Translations under genes and position numbers: made by a program
Notes under the pieces: model-generated
Databases searched by the model: none
Seen by the model: the letters and a program-made list of their open reading frames with translations, nothing else
What the model was told of the DNA's origin: nothing
Assembly (NCBI RefSeq): GCF_964355755.1
Contig: NC_092675.1
Location: 933,001-997,000, forward strand
Reading direction: 5' to 3'
DNA length: 64,000 bases
Origin: Antedon mediterranea
Taxonomy: Eukaryota; Echinodermata; Crinoidea; Comatulida; Antedonidae
Part shown: one piece after another, positions 12,368 to 24,318 of the stretch
Numbering within the stretch: position 1 is the first letter of the stretch
Layout of the letters: each line of letters opens with the position of its first letter

Positions 12368-13688
12368 TAACAATTTAAATTGAAACTTAGCAAAAATTTA
12401 ATTTATATTCTGCGCTAACTGACTGTGGAAAAAAAATGGCATGTTTCACACGAAGTTACGCGCGCACGCGCATTTAAAATTTAAAAATGCGAAAAATCAA
12501 TTTCTAATCAACTTTCTGCGCGTTTCATGTCATTTTGAGCATGTAAAAAATTCCCACGCGCGTGCGTATTTTTACGCTCGTGGTGCGCACGTAGCGTTGA
12601 AACAATTTTTTTCGCGTGATTTAGGTTTTTCCAGCCTTTTCTAGTAATTTTACCAAGTTTTAAACTATTTCGACTTAAAATCAGGTCATACGAGCCCGTA
12701 AAATTGGATAATTTATGTGCGTTTTTTATGAAAAAGTTAAAAAATTCATCAAAATTTGTCAAAATTATACCTTTTTTTAAACAGTTGTAGTTTCTAAACT
12801 AAACGGTAAAAGTTGTTTTTATTACGTATTCTGGAAGATGATGAGTTGTAGATATCGTATCATGCATCAATATGGCTAACCGGACATTATGACGTCATCG
12901 TATGGCCACTCGAATATAAAATATAGGGACTTTTTCTCTTTTGTCATAGCGCATCACATTTAATAGAGCGCATCTCCACTTATTCGTTTTCCATTTTCAC
13001 CCCGATTTTGATATTGTCTAGGTCAATCAACTATCCTTTGCATGAGTTAAAAATATTTTAATTGTTATGACGTCATCATGCCTACAAATTTAAATTACTT
13101 GTGCCTTAAATTTCATCTTTACAGTAAATCTTAATCTGTTATAGCTCGTCAGAATAAAACGTGATAATCATGATTAAAACGTTTTCTGGAAGCTATTGGA
13201 TTGTAGATACGAATTCATGTAAACATTTTGCCAATCGGATGTGGTGACGTCATCATATGGCCAGTTAAATAAAAGAAGTCGTATTTTCATCTTTTGCGTC
13301 ATAATTCATTACATTTAAAAGAGCGCGCATTAATATTTCACGTATTTAAATTTCTTCTACACGTTAATATGTTGTTGCTGAGATAATTTCCTTCCGAAAT
13401 TGCTACATTTGCGTTTCATTTTGAAACCGTCAACATGTTAAAAATTGCAATAAATAGCGGGTCCCGTAATTTCACCTATTCTACACTGTATGTGATATGT
13501 ATACAGATTATACTGTGTATACTATGACACAAAATTGACAGAATTCAGCACCAACAACATATCATATTCTTCAGTTCAGGTCATAATGCCATAATCTTTT
13601 TCTGTGCGCCATATACCAACGTATGACGTGCACATGGCGTTTGTCATGCGGATAACTAACTCGTCAAAGTGACGAGTTACATGTCTAG
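12368..13688 (+). mobile_element. Array unit G, right part
   Basis: Continuation of the unit broken at 9199. The uninterrupted equivalent in unit L (near 15404) reads AAAACCATATAACAATTT; here AAAACCATA lies at 9199 and TAACAATTT at 12368. Hairpin 13658-13678, CTAG 13685-13688. Confidence 0.72.
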
Positions 13689-15205
13689 TATTATTCTTCT
13701 GTCTTTCTCCCTCACTTTTTGTGCAGAGCGTATCTCTAAAATGGGTAAACATAACATTTCATAACTTTGTCAACATATGGGCATTTACGTGAAGTTGTGC
13801 ACCTCCTATTTTTGAATGACGTCAGAGTTGCGCAACGTGACTTACGCGCGATTTTATGATTTTTTATGATTGCTCATAGACTAAAAACCAAGCATAATTT
13901 AGTTTTGACACTTTGTGAAAATTTAAGTCATATCAAGTGCAAACTTTTTATTGATTAAAAATGGCATGTTTTACAAGAAGTTACGCGCGCACGCGCATTT
14001 AAAGTTTCAAAATGCGTAAAATTAATTTTTAATCAACTTTTTACACGACTCATGACATTTCGCGCATGTCAAAAATTCCCACGTGCACGCATTTTTTTAC
14101 GCGCGCGGTGGCCACGTACCGTGAAAAACATCTTTTTTTCTCATGAATTATGTTTTTCCAGCCTTCTAGAGTAATTTTACCATTTTAAAACCATTTGTGA
14201 CTTTAAATTACGTCATACGAGCACGTCGAATTGGAAAATTTACGCGCGTTTTTGATCAAAAAGCTAAAAAAATCGTCAAAATTATGCCTTTTTTTAAACA
14301 GTCGTAGTTTCTAAACTAAACGGTGAAAGTTATTTTTATTACATATTCTGGAAGTTGATGAGTTGTAGATATCAAATCATACATTAATATGGCTAACAGG
14401 ATATTTTGACGTCATCGTATGGCCACACGAATATAAAATATAGGATTTTTGTCTCTTTCGTTATTGCTCATCACATTCAATGGAGCGCATCACGCTTATC
14501 CGTATTCCATTTTCTCCGAGATTTTAATATTGTCTAGGTCAATCAACTACCTTTCGCATGAGTTAAAAATATTTTAATATTTGTAACGTCATCATGCCTA
14601 AAAATGTTAATTACTTGGGTCATTAATTTCATCTTTACAGTAAATTTTAATCTGTTATCGCTCGTAAGAACAAAATGGGATAATCACGATTAAAATGTTT
14701 TCTGGAAGCTATTGGATTGTAGATACGAAATCATGTAAACATTTTGCCAATCGGATGTTGTGACGTCATCATATGGCCAGTTAAATAAAAAAAGTCGTAT
14801 TTTCATCTTTTGCGTCATAGTTCATTACATTTAAAAGAACGCGCATCAATATTTCACGTGTTCAAATTTCTTCCACACGTTAATATGTTGTTGCTGAGAT
14901 AATTTCCTTCCGAAATTGCTACATTCGCGTTTCATTTTGAAACCGTCAATATGTTAAAAATTTGAATAAATAGCGGGTCCCGTAATTTCACCTATTCTAC
15001 ACTGTATGTGATATGTATACAGATTATACTGTGTATACTATATGACACAAAATAACAGAATTCAGCAATAAAAACATATCATATTCTTCAGTTCAGGTCA
15101 CAATGCCATAATCTTTTTCCGTGTGCAATATTCCAACGTATGACGTGCACGTGGCGTTTGTCGTGCGGATAACTAACTCGTCAAAGTGACGAGTTTCATG
15201 TCTAG
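13689..15205 (+). mobile_element. Array unit K (type 2, mosaic)
   Basis: Hairpin 15175-15195, CTAG 15202-15205. Starts TATTATTCTTC. The first ~570 bp resemble unit I, whereas the rest is nearly identical to unit F at an offset of about 6273, consistent with recombination or gene conversion between units. Confidence 0.68.
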
Positions 15206-16736
15206 TTTTTTTTCTGTATTCTTCTTTCTTTCTGTCATTTTTGTGTCTCGCGTAACTCAAAAACGTGTAAACATAACATTTCATAACTTTGGCAACATGT
15301 GGGCATTTACGTGAAATTGTGCACCTCCTATTTTGAATGACCTCAGAGTTGAGCAACATGACTTACGCGCGTTTTTACGAATTTCGCGTATTTAACATAG
15401 ATCGAAAACCATATAACAATTTATTATGAAACTTAACAAAAGTTTAAGTTATATCTTGCGCTAACTTACTATGGGGAAAAAATGGCATGTTTCACACAAA
15501 GTTACGCGTGCACGCGCGTTTAAAATTTCAAAATGCGAAAAATCTATTTCTAATCAACTTTCTACGCATTTCATGTCATTTTGAGCATGTAAAAAATTCC
15601 CACGCGCGCGCATTTTTTTACGCGCATGGTGCGAACGTAGCGTTGAAAACAATTTTTTTTGCGTGATTTATGTTTTTTCAACCTTTTCTAGTAATTTAAC
15701 AAACTTTTAAACAATTTCGAATTAAAATTACGTCATACCGGCACGTTGAATTGGATAATTTACGTGCGTTTTTGATGAAAAAGTTAAAAAATTTGTCAAA
15801 ATTCGTCAAAATTATGCCTTTTTTTAATCAGTCATAGATTCTAAACAACGAGGTGAACTTTTTTTTAATTACATATTCTGGAAGTTGATGAGTTGTAGAT
15901 ATCGGATCATGAATCAATATGGCTAACCGGACATTGTGACGTCATCGTATGGCCACACGAATGTAAAATATAGGATTTTTGTCTCTTTCGTTATTGCTCA
16001 TCATATTCAATGGAGCGCATCACGCCTATCTGTATTCCGTTTTCTCCGAGATTTTAATATTGTCTAGGTCAATCAACTATCTTACGCATGAGTTAAAAAT
16101 ATTTTAATTTTTATGACGTCATCATGCCTAAAAATTATAATTAACAGGGTCATTAATTTCATCTTTACAGTAAATTTTAATCTGTTATAGCTCGTAAGAA
16201 TAAAAAGTGATAATTATGATTAAAACGTTTTCTGGAAGCTATTGGACTGTAGATACGAATTAATGTGAACATTTTGCCAATCGGATGTTGTGAAGTCATC
16301 ATATGGCCAGTTGAATAAAAAAAGTCGTATTTTCATATTTTGCGTCATAGTTCATCACATTTAAACGAGCACGCATCCATATTCTACGTATTCAAATTTC
16401 TTCTACACGTTAATATGTTGTTGGTGAGATAATTTCCTTCCGAAATTGCTATCTTAGTGTTTAATTTTAATACCGTCGCCATGTTAAAAATTGGAATAAA
16501 CGGTGGGTCCCGTAATTTCACCTATTCTACACTGTATGTAATATGTATACAGATTATACTGTATATACTATATGACACAAAATAGACAGAATTCAGCACT
16601 AACAATATATGATATTCTTCAGTTCAGGTCATAATGCCATAATCTTTTTCTGTGTGCAATATTCCAACGTATGACGTGCACGTGGCGTTTCTCGTGCGGA
16701 TAACTAACTCGTCAAAGTGACGAGTTTCATGTCTAG
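15206..16736 (+). mobile_element. Array unit L, right end of the array
   Basis: Hairpin 16706-16726, CTAG 16733-16736, followed by TTTTTGTTTTCC and sequence unrelated to the array. It contains the uninterrupted target sequence that identifies the nested insertion in unit G. Confidence 0.7.
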
Positions 16737-17864
16737 TTTTTGTTTTCCTTTCGGTGGTAGTCAAATTAGTTCATCATACTGTAATGTAGAATAATTAAGT
16801 GACTTTATTTATATATAGCTTTTTATTAGTGAACAATAATTTCACTGTTAATATACAATTTAATTACAATGAAACACTTTTTATTTTACTTTCAATTCTG
16901 AAATTGAAACCGAAACTTGACTGGGGACTATACAGTAATTTAATGTTATTGATTTCTAACAAACCCTTTAATTATTAGATCATAGTAAGTAAGTAAGAAC
17001 TTAATATAATTAGCATACAGTACTTGCTACAGATTTGCATAGTAGTATACTGGTACCCCTCCCCTCCCCCCTCTTCCATTTCCTCCATCTACTAATTAGT
17101 TCCATAACTTTCCATTTGACATGGCTATTTCGCTGTCGTATCATAGGGTACGTGTATGTAGTTGCTGTCTGCTAATCGTGGTCGTGTATTTTCATTGGTT
17201 AAGGTTAAAATCACTGATGCATCACTGGATTAGCGTTATGAAATCTACCCTCTCCCGCTAGAGTTATTAACGCCACTGGCGCGGAGTAACAGCTCCCTAA
17301 CGCTAATCCGCGGCATGGTTCAGACACAAAAATATGTACGCCGCTTACATAACTCCACTGTAACTCCGTGAGTCTGAACATACCCTTAGTCCTGGACTTA
17401 GTGTACCTATTATTTATTATTAGTATTCACATAATAATATATAACCCTCTCTATTTTCTATGTCAAGGACATTCTATTATGAATAGATTTAACAATAAAA
17501 TTCAATATTCTTTTTGTAGTAGACTTACAAATCTAATGTTTAAGGTAAATTAAATTCATTAATTTTAAACGAATGATTTTTTTTAATTAATTTACACAGA
17601 CAAGCGGTAAGCGGAAAATCGCGTAACAATTGTCCCACGTAAATTCTGTATCTATCCTGAGCGGAAACCGCCTGTCCGCTCCGCATTGTGTGTACAATCA
17701 AAGGAATAACATAGATTCTATATTTTGGTTACCGCTCGTCTATAAATTGGCCCTTATAGTATGTCTATTAATAAAATTAGAGAAAATAAACCAGTTTTGA
17801 AATGATCTTAGTTGGATGATTTAGTGACAATTTACCTTTATACATACACACTTTAAGCAAGATG
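16737..17864. other. AT-rich non-coding flank of the array
   Basis: No supported gene. A GC-richer patch at 17150-17395 (AGGGTACGTG at the left, GAACATACCCTTAG at the right) and another at 17600-17760 look like worn inverted-repeat elements, but I could not define their ends. Confidence 0.4.
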
Positions 17865-17867
17865 TAA

Positions 17868-18622
17868 GGTCGTGTTTATACAACACCCTAAATTTGAACA
17901 CGGCTTTAATTTTTAGCGTGTTGTTCGAACCGAGGTCAACCCACCTTAACGTTTGCTGTTATACTAGAAATCACGATACCGTGTTGTACCGGAAGTTTCA
18001 TCAACACGCAGTGCATGCTAGGATAAAAGGTCAAATCGTTGATCGCTTGAATTGGCTGGGTTGTTGTCAACAATCATCGTCGCCTCCTCCAGTCCTCGCT
18101 GTCCGATGTATTCGCGCGGTTTTTACCATTTTCATTATTGTATTCGTTCACGTTTGCATTGTTGTTTATTTTGTTCTCGGTTCATTTAAATTAATAAAAG
18201 TTATTTTAAGGGTTTCATTGTTTCATCTATACACTATGGAAGAAGATGCCATTTTTGCGATGTTATTTCTTATTCTGTTTGGAGTGGGAAACGATAGAGG
18301 CCTACTACCACTACGAGTTGGCCCCACTTAGGCTAGGCGTAAGACGTGGTAGGAAGATGATTGCTGGCAGCGAAGCAGCAATAAATGGGCCCAATCTTGT
18401 TAGCAACGGCGCATGACATGATTGATATTACGACCTGTTTTACGAGAGGTAAAAATATACCCTGAGGACACTTCCAACACGGTAACGGCGACCGGGAATC
18501 CACCAAATTTTAGGATTCAGCCTTTTTTGCAATTAAAATCTCATTACACGGAATCTCTTTACAACACACTTCTCGTAGGCGTGTAGAATATGCGTGTAAT
18601 AGCGTGTTGTATAAACGCGCCC
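17868..18622. mobile_element. PIF/Harbinger-type short transposon, 755 bp
   Basis: Terminal inverted repeats of about 22 bp with three mismatches: GGTCGTGTTTATACAACAC at the left and its complement GTGTTGTATAAACGCGCCC at the right. TAA is duplicated on both sides (17865-17867 and 18623-18625). TWA targets with GG-starting ends are typical of the PIF/Harbinger superfamily. Inside, an ATG at about 18236 opens a short acidic-then-hydrophobic stretch (MEEDAIFAMLFLILF) that may be a relic of a transposase N terminus; it stops soon after, so this copy is non-autonomous. Confidence 0.7.
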
Positions 18623-18625
18623 TAA

Positions 18626-21600
18626 GATTAAAAGTACATAGCAACAAATACATTAGCAACCTTGTTTCATGACGCAGTAAGTGGCTACACAGCTATTGAG
18701 TCCAACAGTCATTTTACAAATGATCAATTGTTTTAAGAGCCTGGTAGAACTGTTTGACTCATTAGATGAGTAGTATAGTGAAAACAATTTGTACAATTGT
18801 AAAAGACTTTATCTGCAATTACAGTACTCTACAAAAGAATAATCTTGTTCTATATTTGATAAAACTATACCACTGAAACTACAGTTGTAGGTTGAGAATT
18901 CAAAGTGTACTAATGCTAAAGATTTGTATAAGTCTTTTCCTGACCTCAGGCAGTAACATATTTTCCATGACAAAACATATTGACAAAGGTACAAACACAA
19001 CCTACGGTTTAATCATTTCAATAAGTGTTGCAATGAAAGGAGCATTTACTACAGTAACTGAGATTAGTGGTTCTGTAGCTATTGTTAGTATCTTGTTGCT
19101 TAAGAAAACCAAAGATGAAAAAGGTGGGGGAGGGAACAAGTTACAAATGTTTTACATTTTTCTTGAATATTATAGTAATAACAATCACCTTTCTATAACA
19201 TTATAAAATGCATTCTTTGTTTTAGGAATAAACTATACATACAAAAATAATAAAGTTAAAGCACAACAAAAATAATAACAAATCATAATGTAAAAATCAA
19301 AATACAAATAAAACTGATTTAAGTTCACTAAAAAGTTATACTATAATATATTAAAAGTTTTTTCAAAGAAGGGTTTTATCAAAACAATCAATCTCAAATA
19401 CTTCTTTCACGGAGCCTGGTAAAACATTAAAACTTTATAACAGAACGTTAGAAATCAATAATTTTTAGTTGTGTAACACATGATTATTATTATTATTATT
19501 ACACAGATTATTATAACATGAAGATTACACAGAAAACTAAACTATATAGTTTACCTACATTTCCTGAAATATTACCTTTACAGTTATATCTACGTTCCCT
19601 ATGCAAGATAGCCTTTGTCAGTTTCGTCAAGACAACAAATCAAACAGCAACTACTCTATTAAATGCATGTTCCACCATCTTCCTTCATTCAACACCGTCG
19701 TATAAATCAATATTTAGTTGAATGTCCAACTGTGTTTTGTGATGATATTTGTGAACAATACTATAATCCCATATGCTCCACCAGGCCACAGATATCTGAA
19801 CATGTTATGTAATGTATGATACAATCCTCTAATTTCGTAGCCACAGTTAATAAAAGTATCTTCAATCTGGCTAGCATAGCAACGTAAATTAATTTTATTT
19901 ATTTTAAGTTATTTGTAAACATCACTTTTCTAGTTATTTTATCATTGATTTTCAAATTTTATCAGTGTATTTTTAATAAATTCAGCCTGATATTACTTTG
20001 ATGCTATTAAATAGAATAAATGAATTAATTTAAATAGCAAACGTGTACATCTTTATTCCTTAGAGATTTAGAGGGCAGGCTTCGTATTGTGATTGAACGC
20101 AATGATCTCTTCAAAATATTGTATATTTTAAATTCATAATTAACATAGAAAATTCCAATTCAAATAGTCACAATAAATAACAAACAATAACAAATTATGA
20201 AATAGAATTATGCAATTAGATCCTTTATTACTCAGTGATAATTAGCCACAAAATCCCTCAATGAAATACAAACATCCTGATAGGATGACATCACACATAT
20301 AGTGACTTAAATACTCATTCATTGACTTTTGATGATTTTTCCGCTGCCGTCGCTTCAAAGGTTGTTTATTGAATGGTTGTTTTCTCTTTACTCCAAAGGA
20401 AGACCATCTATGTTTCCTGTTTCCTGCTCTTTCTGGCAGATTCTTATGTTTTAAAGCATGACTCCATGTTTAAAGTAGTAAAAAACAAAACATATTTAAG
20501 AACACATTACAAATGAATACAAAGTTACAACCTAGAAAAAGTTAAGCACCGCAAGATATATTCGAAATAAACATTTCATACTGATGTGATACTATAAAAA
20601 AACAATACTCATCAATTAACAAAACCAATTTTTTTTTTTTTTTTTTTTTTTTTTGGAAATAGCACATACAGTAATTGTAGTGACGATTTTACTCCATACC
20701 AAAATATACTTTTTTTTTTATTATTTTGGTTCAGGGTTATGTAAAAGCATGACAGCGGGATCAAAATATGTAATAATTACAGATTTGTTTTTAAAACTAT
20801 AAAATAGATCATTTACGGTAGTGTTATAAAATCTATTTATCAATGTTATCAATGATAGTGTTATACTTGGTAATGTGATGTCAGTCAGTGATGTCACAAG
20901 CAAGTGACGTCTTCATATGCATCATCAAAACTGTTTATTTTTATGAATTTTATTGTCATTTGTTTATAATTATGCTCAATAATTATGACGTGTAGAAATG
21001 AATTTGGAATGAACTTTTGAAAGTGTCTGTAAATGTGTACTATTTACACTTGCATATTATTCATAATGGTTATTTGTAAATGGTCATGCTTTAACACAAC
21101 AATTGACAGTATGTCAAGTTGTAGTAGAGTAGTACTGTAAATACAAAATTTAATCTATGATGTTGAAGTTTCTTAAGTATTACTTTGTCATAACCCAAAC
21201 TGAGATCAGCAAATGACAGTAAAAAGTACATCAATTTACCATACAAAATCATGTCAATTAATGTAATTATAAAGCTATTGTGCATACCACAGTTTGACTG
21301 ATACCACAAGTAAAGTCATTAGAATGTTTATTCTGTGCTTATATTATATGCCCACATTTTGGGAATAATCCCAGGGTGGGCTTCTACAGAACCTTTCTTT
21401 ATGTTTAGGTATGTATTATAAAATATTTAATGAATCGATCATTCAATATTAAGAAATATTATACTTCTGATTATGATATATTATAGGCCTACAACATCTG
21501 ATTCTTTTGACTTATGCCAGATGTAGTCAGTCATAAATAATGTCTATCATTATTATGTTAGTAATGCATGTGTTTATATTTACAAGACTTTATTAATTAG

Positions 21601-23619
21601 AACTACTTTGTATGATTAATTCTAATTGTTGGGCTTTAATATTTTCATGCTTTACAAAGTAAGAACTTTGGCTGGCATAAATTGCACATTCTAAGAAGAT
21701 GATCAATTCATTTATGGTGAAAATTGAAAACATTTCCTGGAAATTGTCTCAGATTTTACACCCTAATAAAAAAGAATTGGAGTGGTTGTGAAATCTAGGA
21801 AAGAAATGAGATTCCATAAAACTGTATTTTGAATACAGTATTTAGGAAAACATAAAGCAATGAGATCACACGGCATATGGATAACTTCCGGTTGTCATGG
21901 GTGAAGTTTAATTTTCTTTTCTGATGTTCTATTAATAAATCAACCCACGTACGATGTAATGGTGACCTGCTTCCCTCCACGCTTCCTCATATTGTTAAGA
22001 CAAACCCTAAACAAGATCAGAATCTTTATACATTGTCATTCAACAGCTTAAAAAACTAAAATATCAACATATTAGAACTTCTCTTTTGAGGCAAACCTAT
22101 TAAGAGGACATCTCTATTTAGGAGACACTTTCCCATTAAATGAACGAGGGACAATAAACTCCTATTCAAGGGGAATTCCTAGTGTAACAGGAGGATACTA
22201 TATGTTGGGTTCGCAAGGCGTTATTTTAAATATCTAACTATTAATTAATTAATAATAATAAGCAAGTTTCCCAATTTAAGTACAACATTGAAAAGGAAAA
22301 AAAATGTAAAAAATAAGAAAAAAAAAACATTGTATTGATTAAGTTTTGTAATTCAATGTTCAATTGTTAGATTAAAACAAATTTATATCACTTTATCCTT
22401 AAAATAAATAATATAATGGAAATTTATATACAAAAATTATTTAAAAATAATTGATTTTTTTTACAATTTTTCACCTTCAATTGGTTTATTACTAAAATCC
22501 CTGGCATTAATTCTCTATTTACTAGTGGAGGTGGAAATGTAATTAATTTAGATTTAAACAGTGATATGATTTGAAACCGCAGCTTCTGTCGTTGAACATC
22601 TACTTAAATATTCAAACCACATATTATATCTTCTCGAAACACTATCAAGTTACAAGATAACGCTTGCCTATCTGCTTATTAAATCCATTACATTACCAAT
22701 CGCCTCTTTGAGAATTCTAAAAAGCATTACGAGCTGTATTTTGAGCATGCTCAGATCGATGCTTTATTCCATGATTGCAGAATATGAGAACAGATGGTTA
22801 GTATACATACAAGCCTAGCCTGGAAATATTCGCATCTGGCATCCTTTTGTTAGAGGCTTTGGCTGCACGCGCCATTGACAAGTTGGCAAGGAAAGGATCC
22901 CAATGCCTTTGTTATTATTTCTTTTATTCTGTAATCATTCAGGTTAATTATTCAAAGTCAGTGTATACTAAGGACTTAAATGATTCCCTCTGTCCCTGTA
23001 CATGAACATGAACATGAATTTATACAACACTATAGCTGAGAACACCATCCATACCTAGTTACAATTGCTGTACAGTAAACTACAAACTGATGAGTAGCAA
23101 CTAATATCACTGATTTTATTCTTTTCTACACTTTCTTTGCATCAGTATAAAAATGTTGGATATTTTCAAGAATAATTGGTAATTCAAATTACTGCTAACT
23201 TGTTTGTTAATTAAACAGTGTTTAGATCCAATTACAGAATCCTGTGAAGGCTTTACCAAATTAAGATTTATAAAAATAAATTGCAATCAACCTGTGAGAT
23301 TTTACACGGTGTTTGATATATCTGTTTTTTGTTTGTACAGAACTAAAAATACTCTGTTTTATCTTGGTGTATAATGGCATATTGTACATTGTAAACATAC
23401 TTTAATTTGAAATAAAGTGGATTATAGTTTTATCAAGGAAACAGTATGTACAATATGGTTCAAGGTTCATTGGGTTCAAGGTTCAATGTGGGTTAAGATT
23501 TATGGTACAGACATGTCCTGTATTTTGCCTTTTATAGGTCAGACCTTACACCTCCAGATGTTATTCTACTTTACTATGTTATTGATTGTAGAGTATTTAA
23601 TAGTGAGACTTTTTAGCTT
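18626..23619. other. Non-coding AT-rich stretch
   Basis: I see no supportable exon. It holds a 26-base T run at 20629-20654 and scattered low-complexity DNA. The segment 22080-22200 (AGGACATCTCTATTTAGGAGACAC and similar phrases) looks like an old dispersed repeat. Short open frames here lack any recognisable domain. Confidence 0.4.
20629..20654. repeat. Poly(T) run
   Basis: 26 consecutive T, possibly the reverse-strand tail of an old retroposed copy; no element body could be recognised next to it. Confidence 0.8.
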
Positions 23620-23622
23620 TTA

Positions 23623-24315
23623 GGGCCTGTTTCTATTGAAAAATAAAAAAAGAACGTTTTTTTGGAAACCGGTTTCGGCTGTTGTTTATAAATAAAGATC
23701 GCGTTGCAGCTCAATTTTTACTCCAATAAAACCGGTTCCGTCCATATGCGTTCGTTATGAATGACGTCATTATATACACCACAATGCAGTTCGTTAGGAG
23801 GAAGCGCGATTGGATCGAGGTCATGTTTACTTTTTTTCGCATAGCGCGATCCCCAAGAAATAGCATCCATTTCATCATAGAAGGGGGAATTATTACCTCA
23901 TCTTCTTTCCTTCACATATTTTTTACGAACCTTGTAATGGCATTGGTCAACATTTTTTAGTTAAATAAAATACTCACTATCTAGAGAAATAAAAATGACT
24001 TAGGCCTAGGTCCTATCGCGCGAGTTTGACTGCGAGTTGACCGCAATCGTCCCAGTGCAGCAGACTTCAGAGTTCAGTTTTTGGGGTCAAATTGAGACCG
24101 CGATTGTGTTGCAGCTAAAAATTGCTCCGCGGAAACCGGTTTCAGAACGGTTCTTTGCGATCGAGACCGCAATCAATTGGGGTTTTTGAAACCGTTTTTA
24201 AGATCGGTCCTTTTTTGTGGTTTTTTGTGGGGACCCATTTCTGCTGGCAAGAAAAAACGGTTCTTGAAAAGAACGGTATTCAAAACCGTATTCTCTGCTC
24301 TTTAGAAACAGGCCC
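23623..24315. mobile_element. MITE with TTA target duplication, 693 bp
   Basis: Perfect 13-bp terminal inverted repeats GGGCCTGTTTCTA / TAGAAACAGGCCC, flanked by TTA on both sides (23620-23622 and 24316-24318). The TWA-type target again points to PIF/Harbinger. The interior is GC-richer than its surroundings and holds repeated AAACCGGTTT and AACGGTTCTT words; the short open frames in it show no known domain. Confidence 0.72.
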
Positions 24316-24318
24316 TTA

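Larger units (their letters stand above)
1..16736. mobile_element. Tandem and nested array of Helitron-like non-autonomous elements
   Basis: About ten units of roughly 1.52 kb, mostly head to tail on the plus strand, with two units inverted at 9200-12367. Every unit ends with a hairpin (stem AACTCGTCA / TGACGAGTT, loop AAG), then a short spacer and CTAG followed by T. A hairpin just before CTAR and insertion at A/T are established marks of rolling-circle Helitrons. No long ORF and no Rep/helicase sequence is visible, so the units look non-autonomous. The left end of the array is outside the window; the right end is the CTAG at 16733-16736. Two sequence types can be told apart: type 1 (units at 1-1173, 5891-7411 and the inverted 9200-10720) has GCGGATAACCAA before the hairpin; type 2 (the rest) has GCGGATAACTAA. 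An alternative reading is a satellite that arose from one Helitron-like element. Confidence 0.72.

Noticed and set aside
1-16736. Ordinary satellite DNA with no transposon relation
   Set aside because: The conserved hairpin plus CTAG ends, the nested insertion with a visible undisturbed site and the matching end repeats are better explained by a rolling-circle element, though later satellite-like amplification is likely.
17894-18331. 145-residue plus-strand open frame
   Set aside because: It starts inside the left terminal repeat of the 755-bp Harbinger-type element and has no recognisable domain beyond a possible transposase relic at its end.
18892-19206. 104-residue plus-strand open frame and the overlapping minus-strand frame
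   Set aside because: No domain, no good splice or start context, and composition like the surrounding non-coding DNA.
23217-23370. Short open frame after an AACAG acceptor-like site
   Set aside because: Does not resemble any part of the ZMIZ N terminus and has no usable donor.
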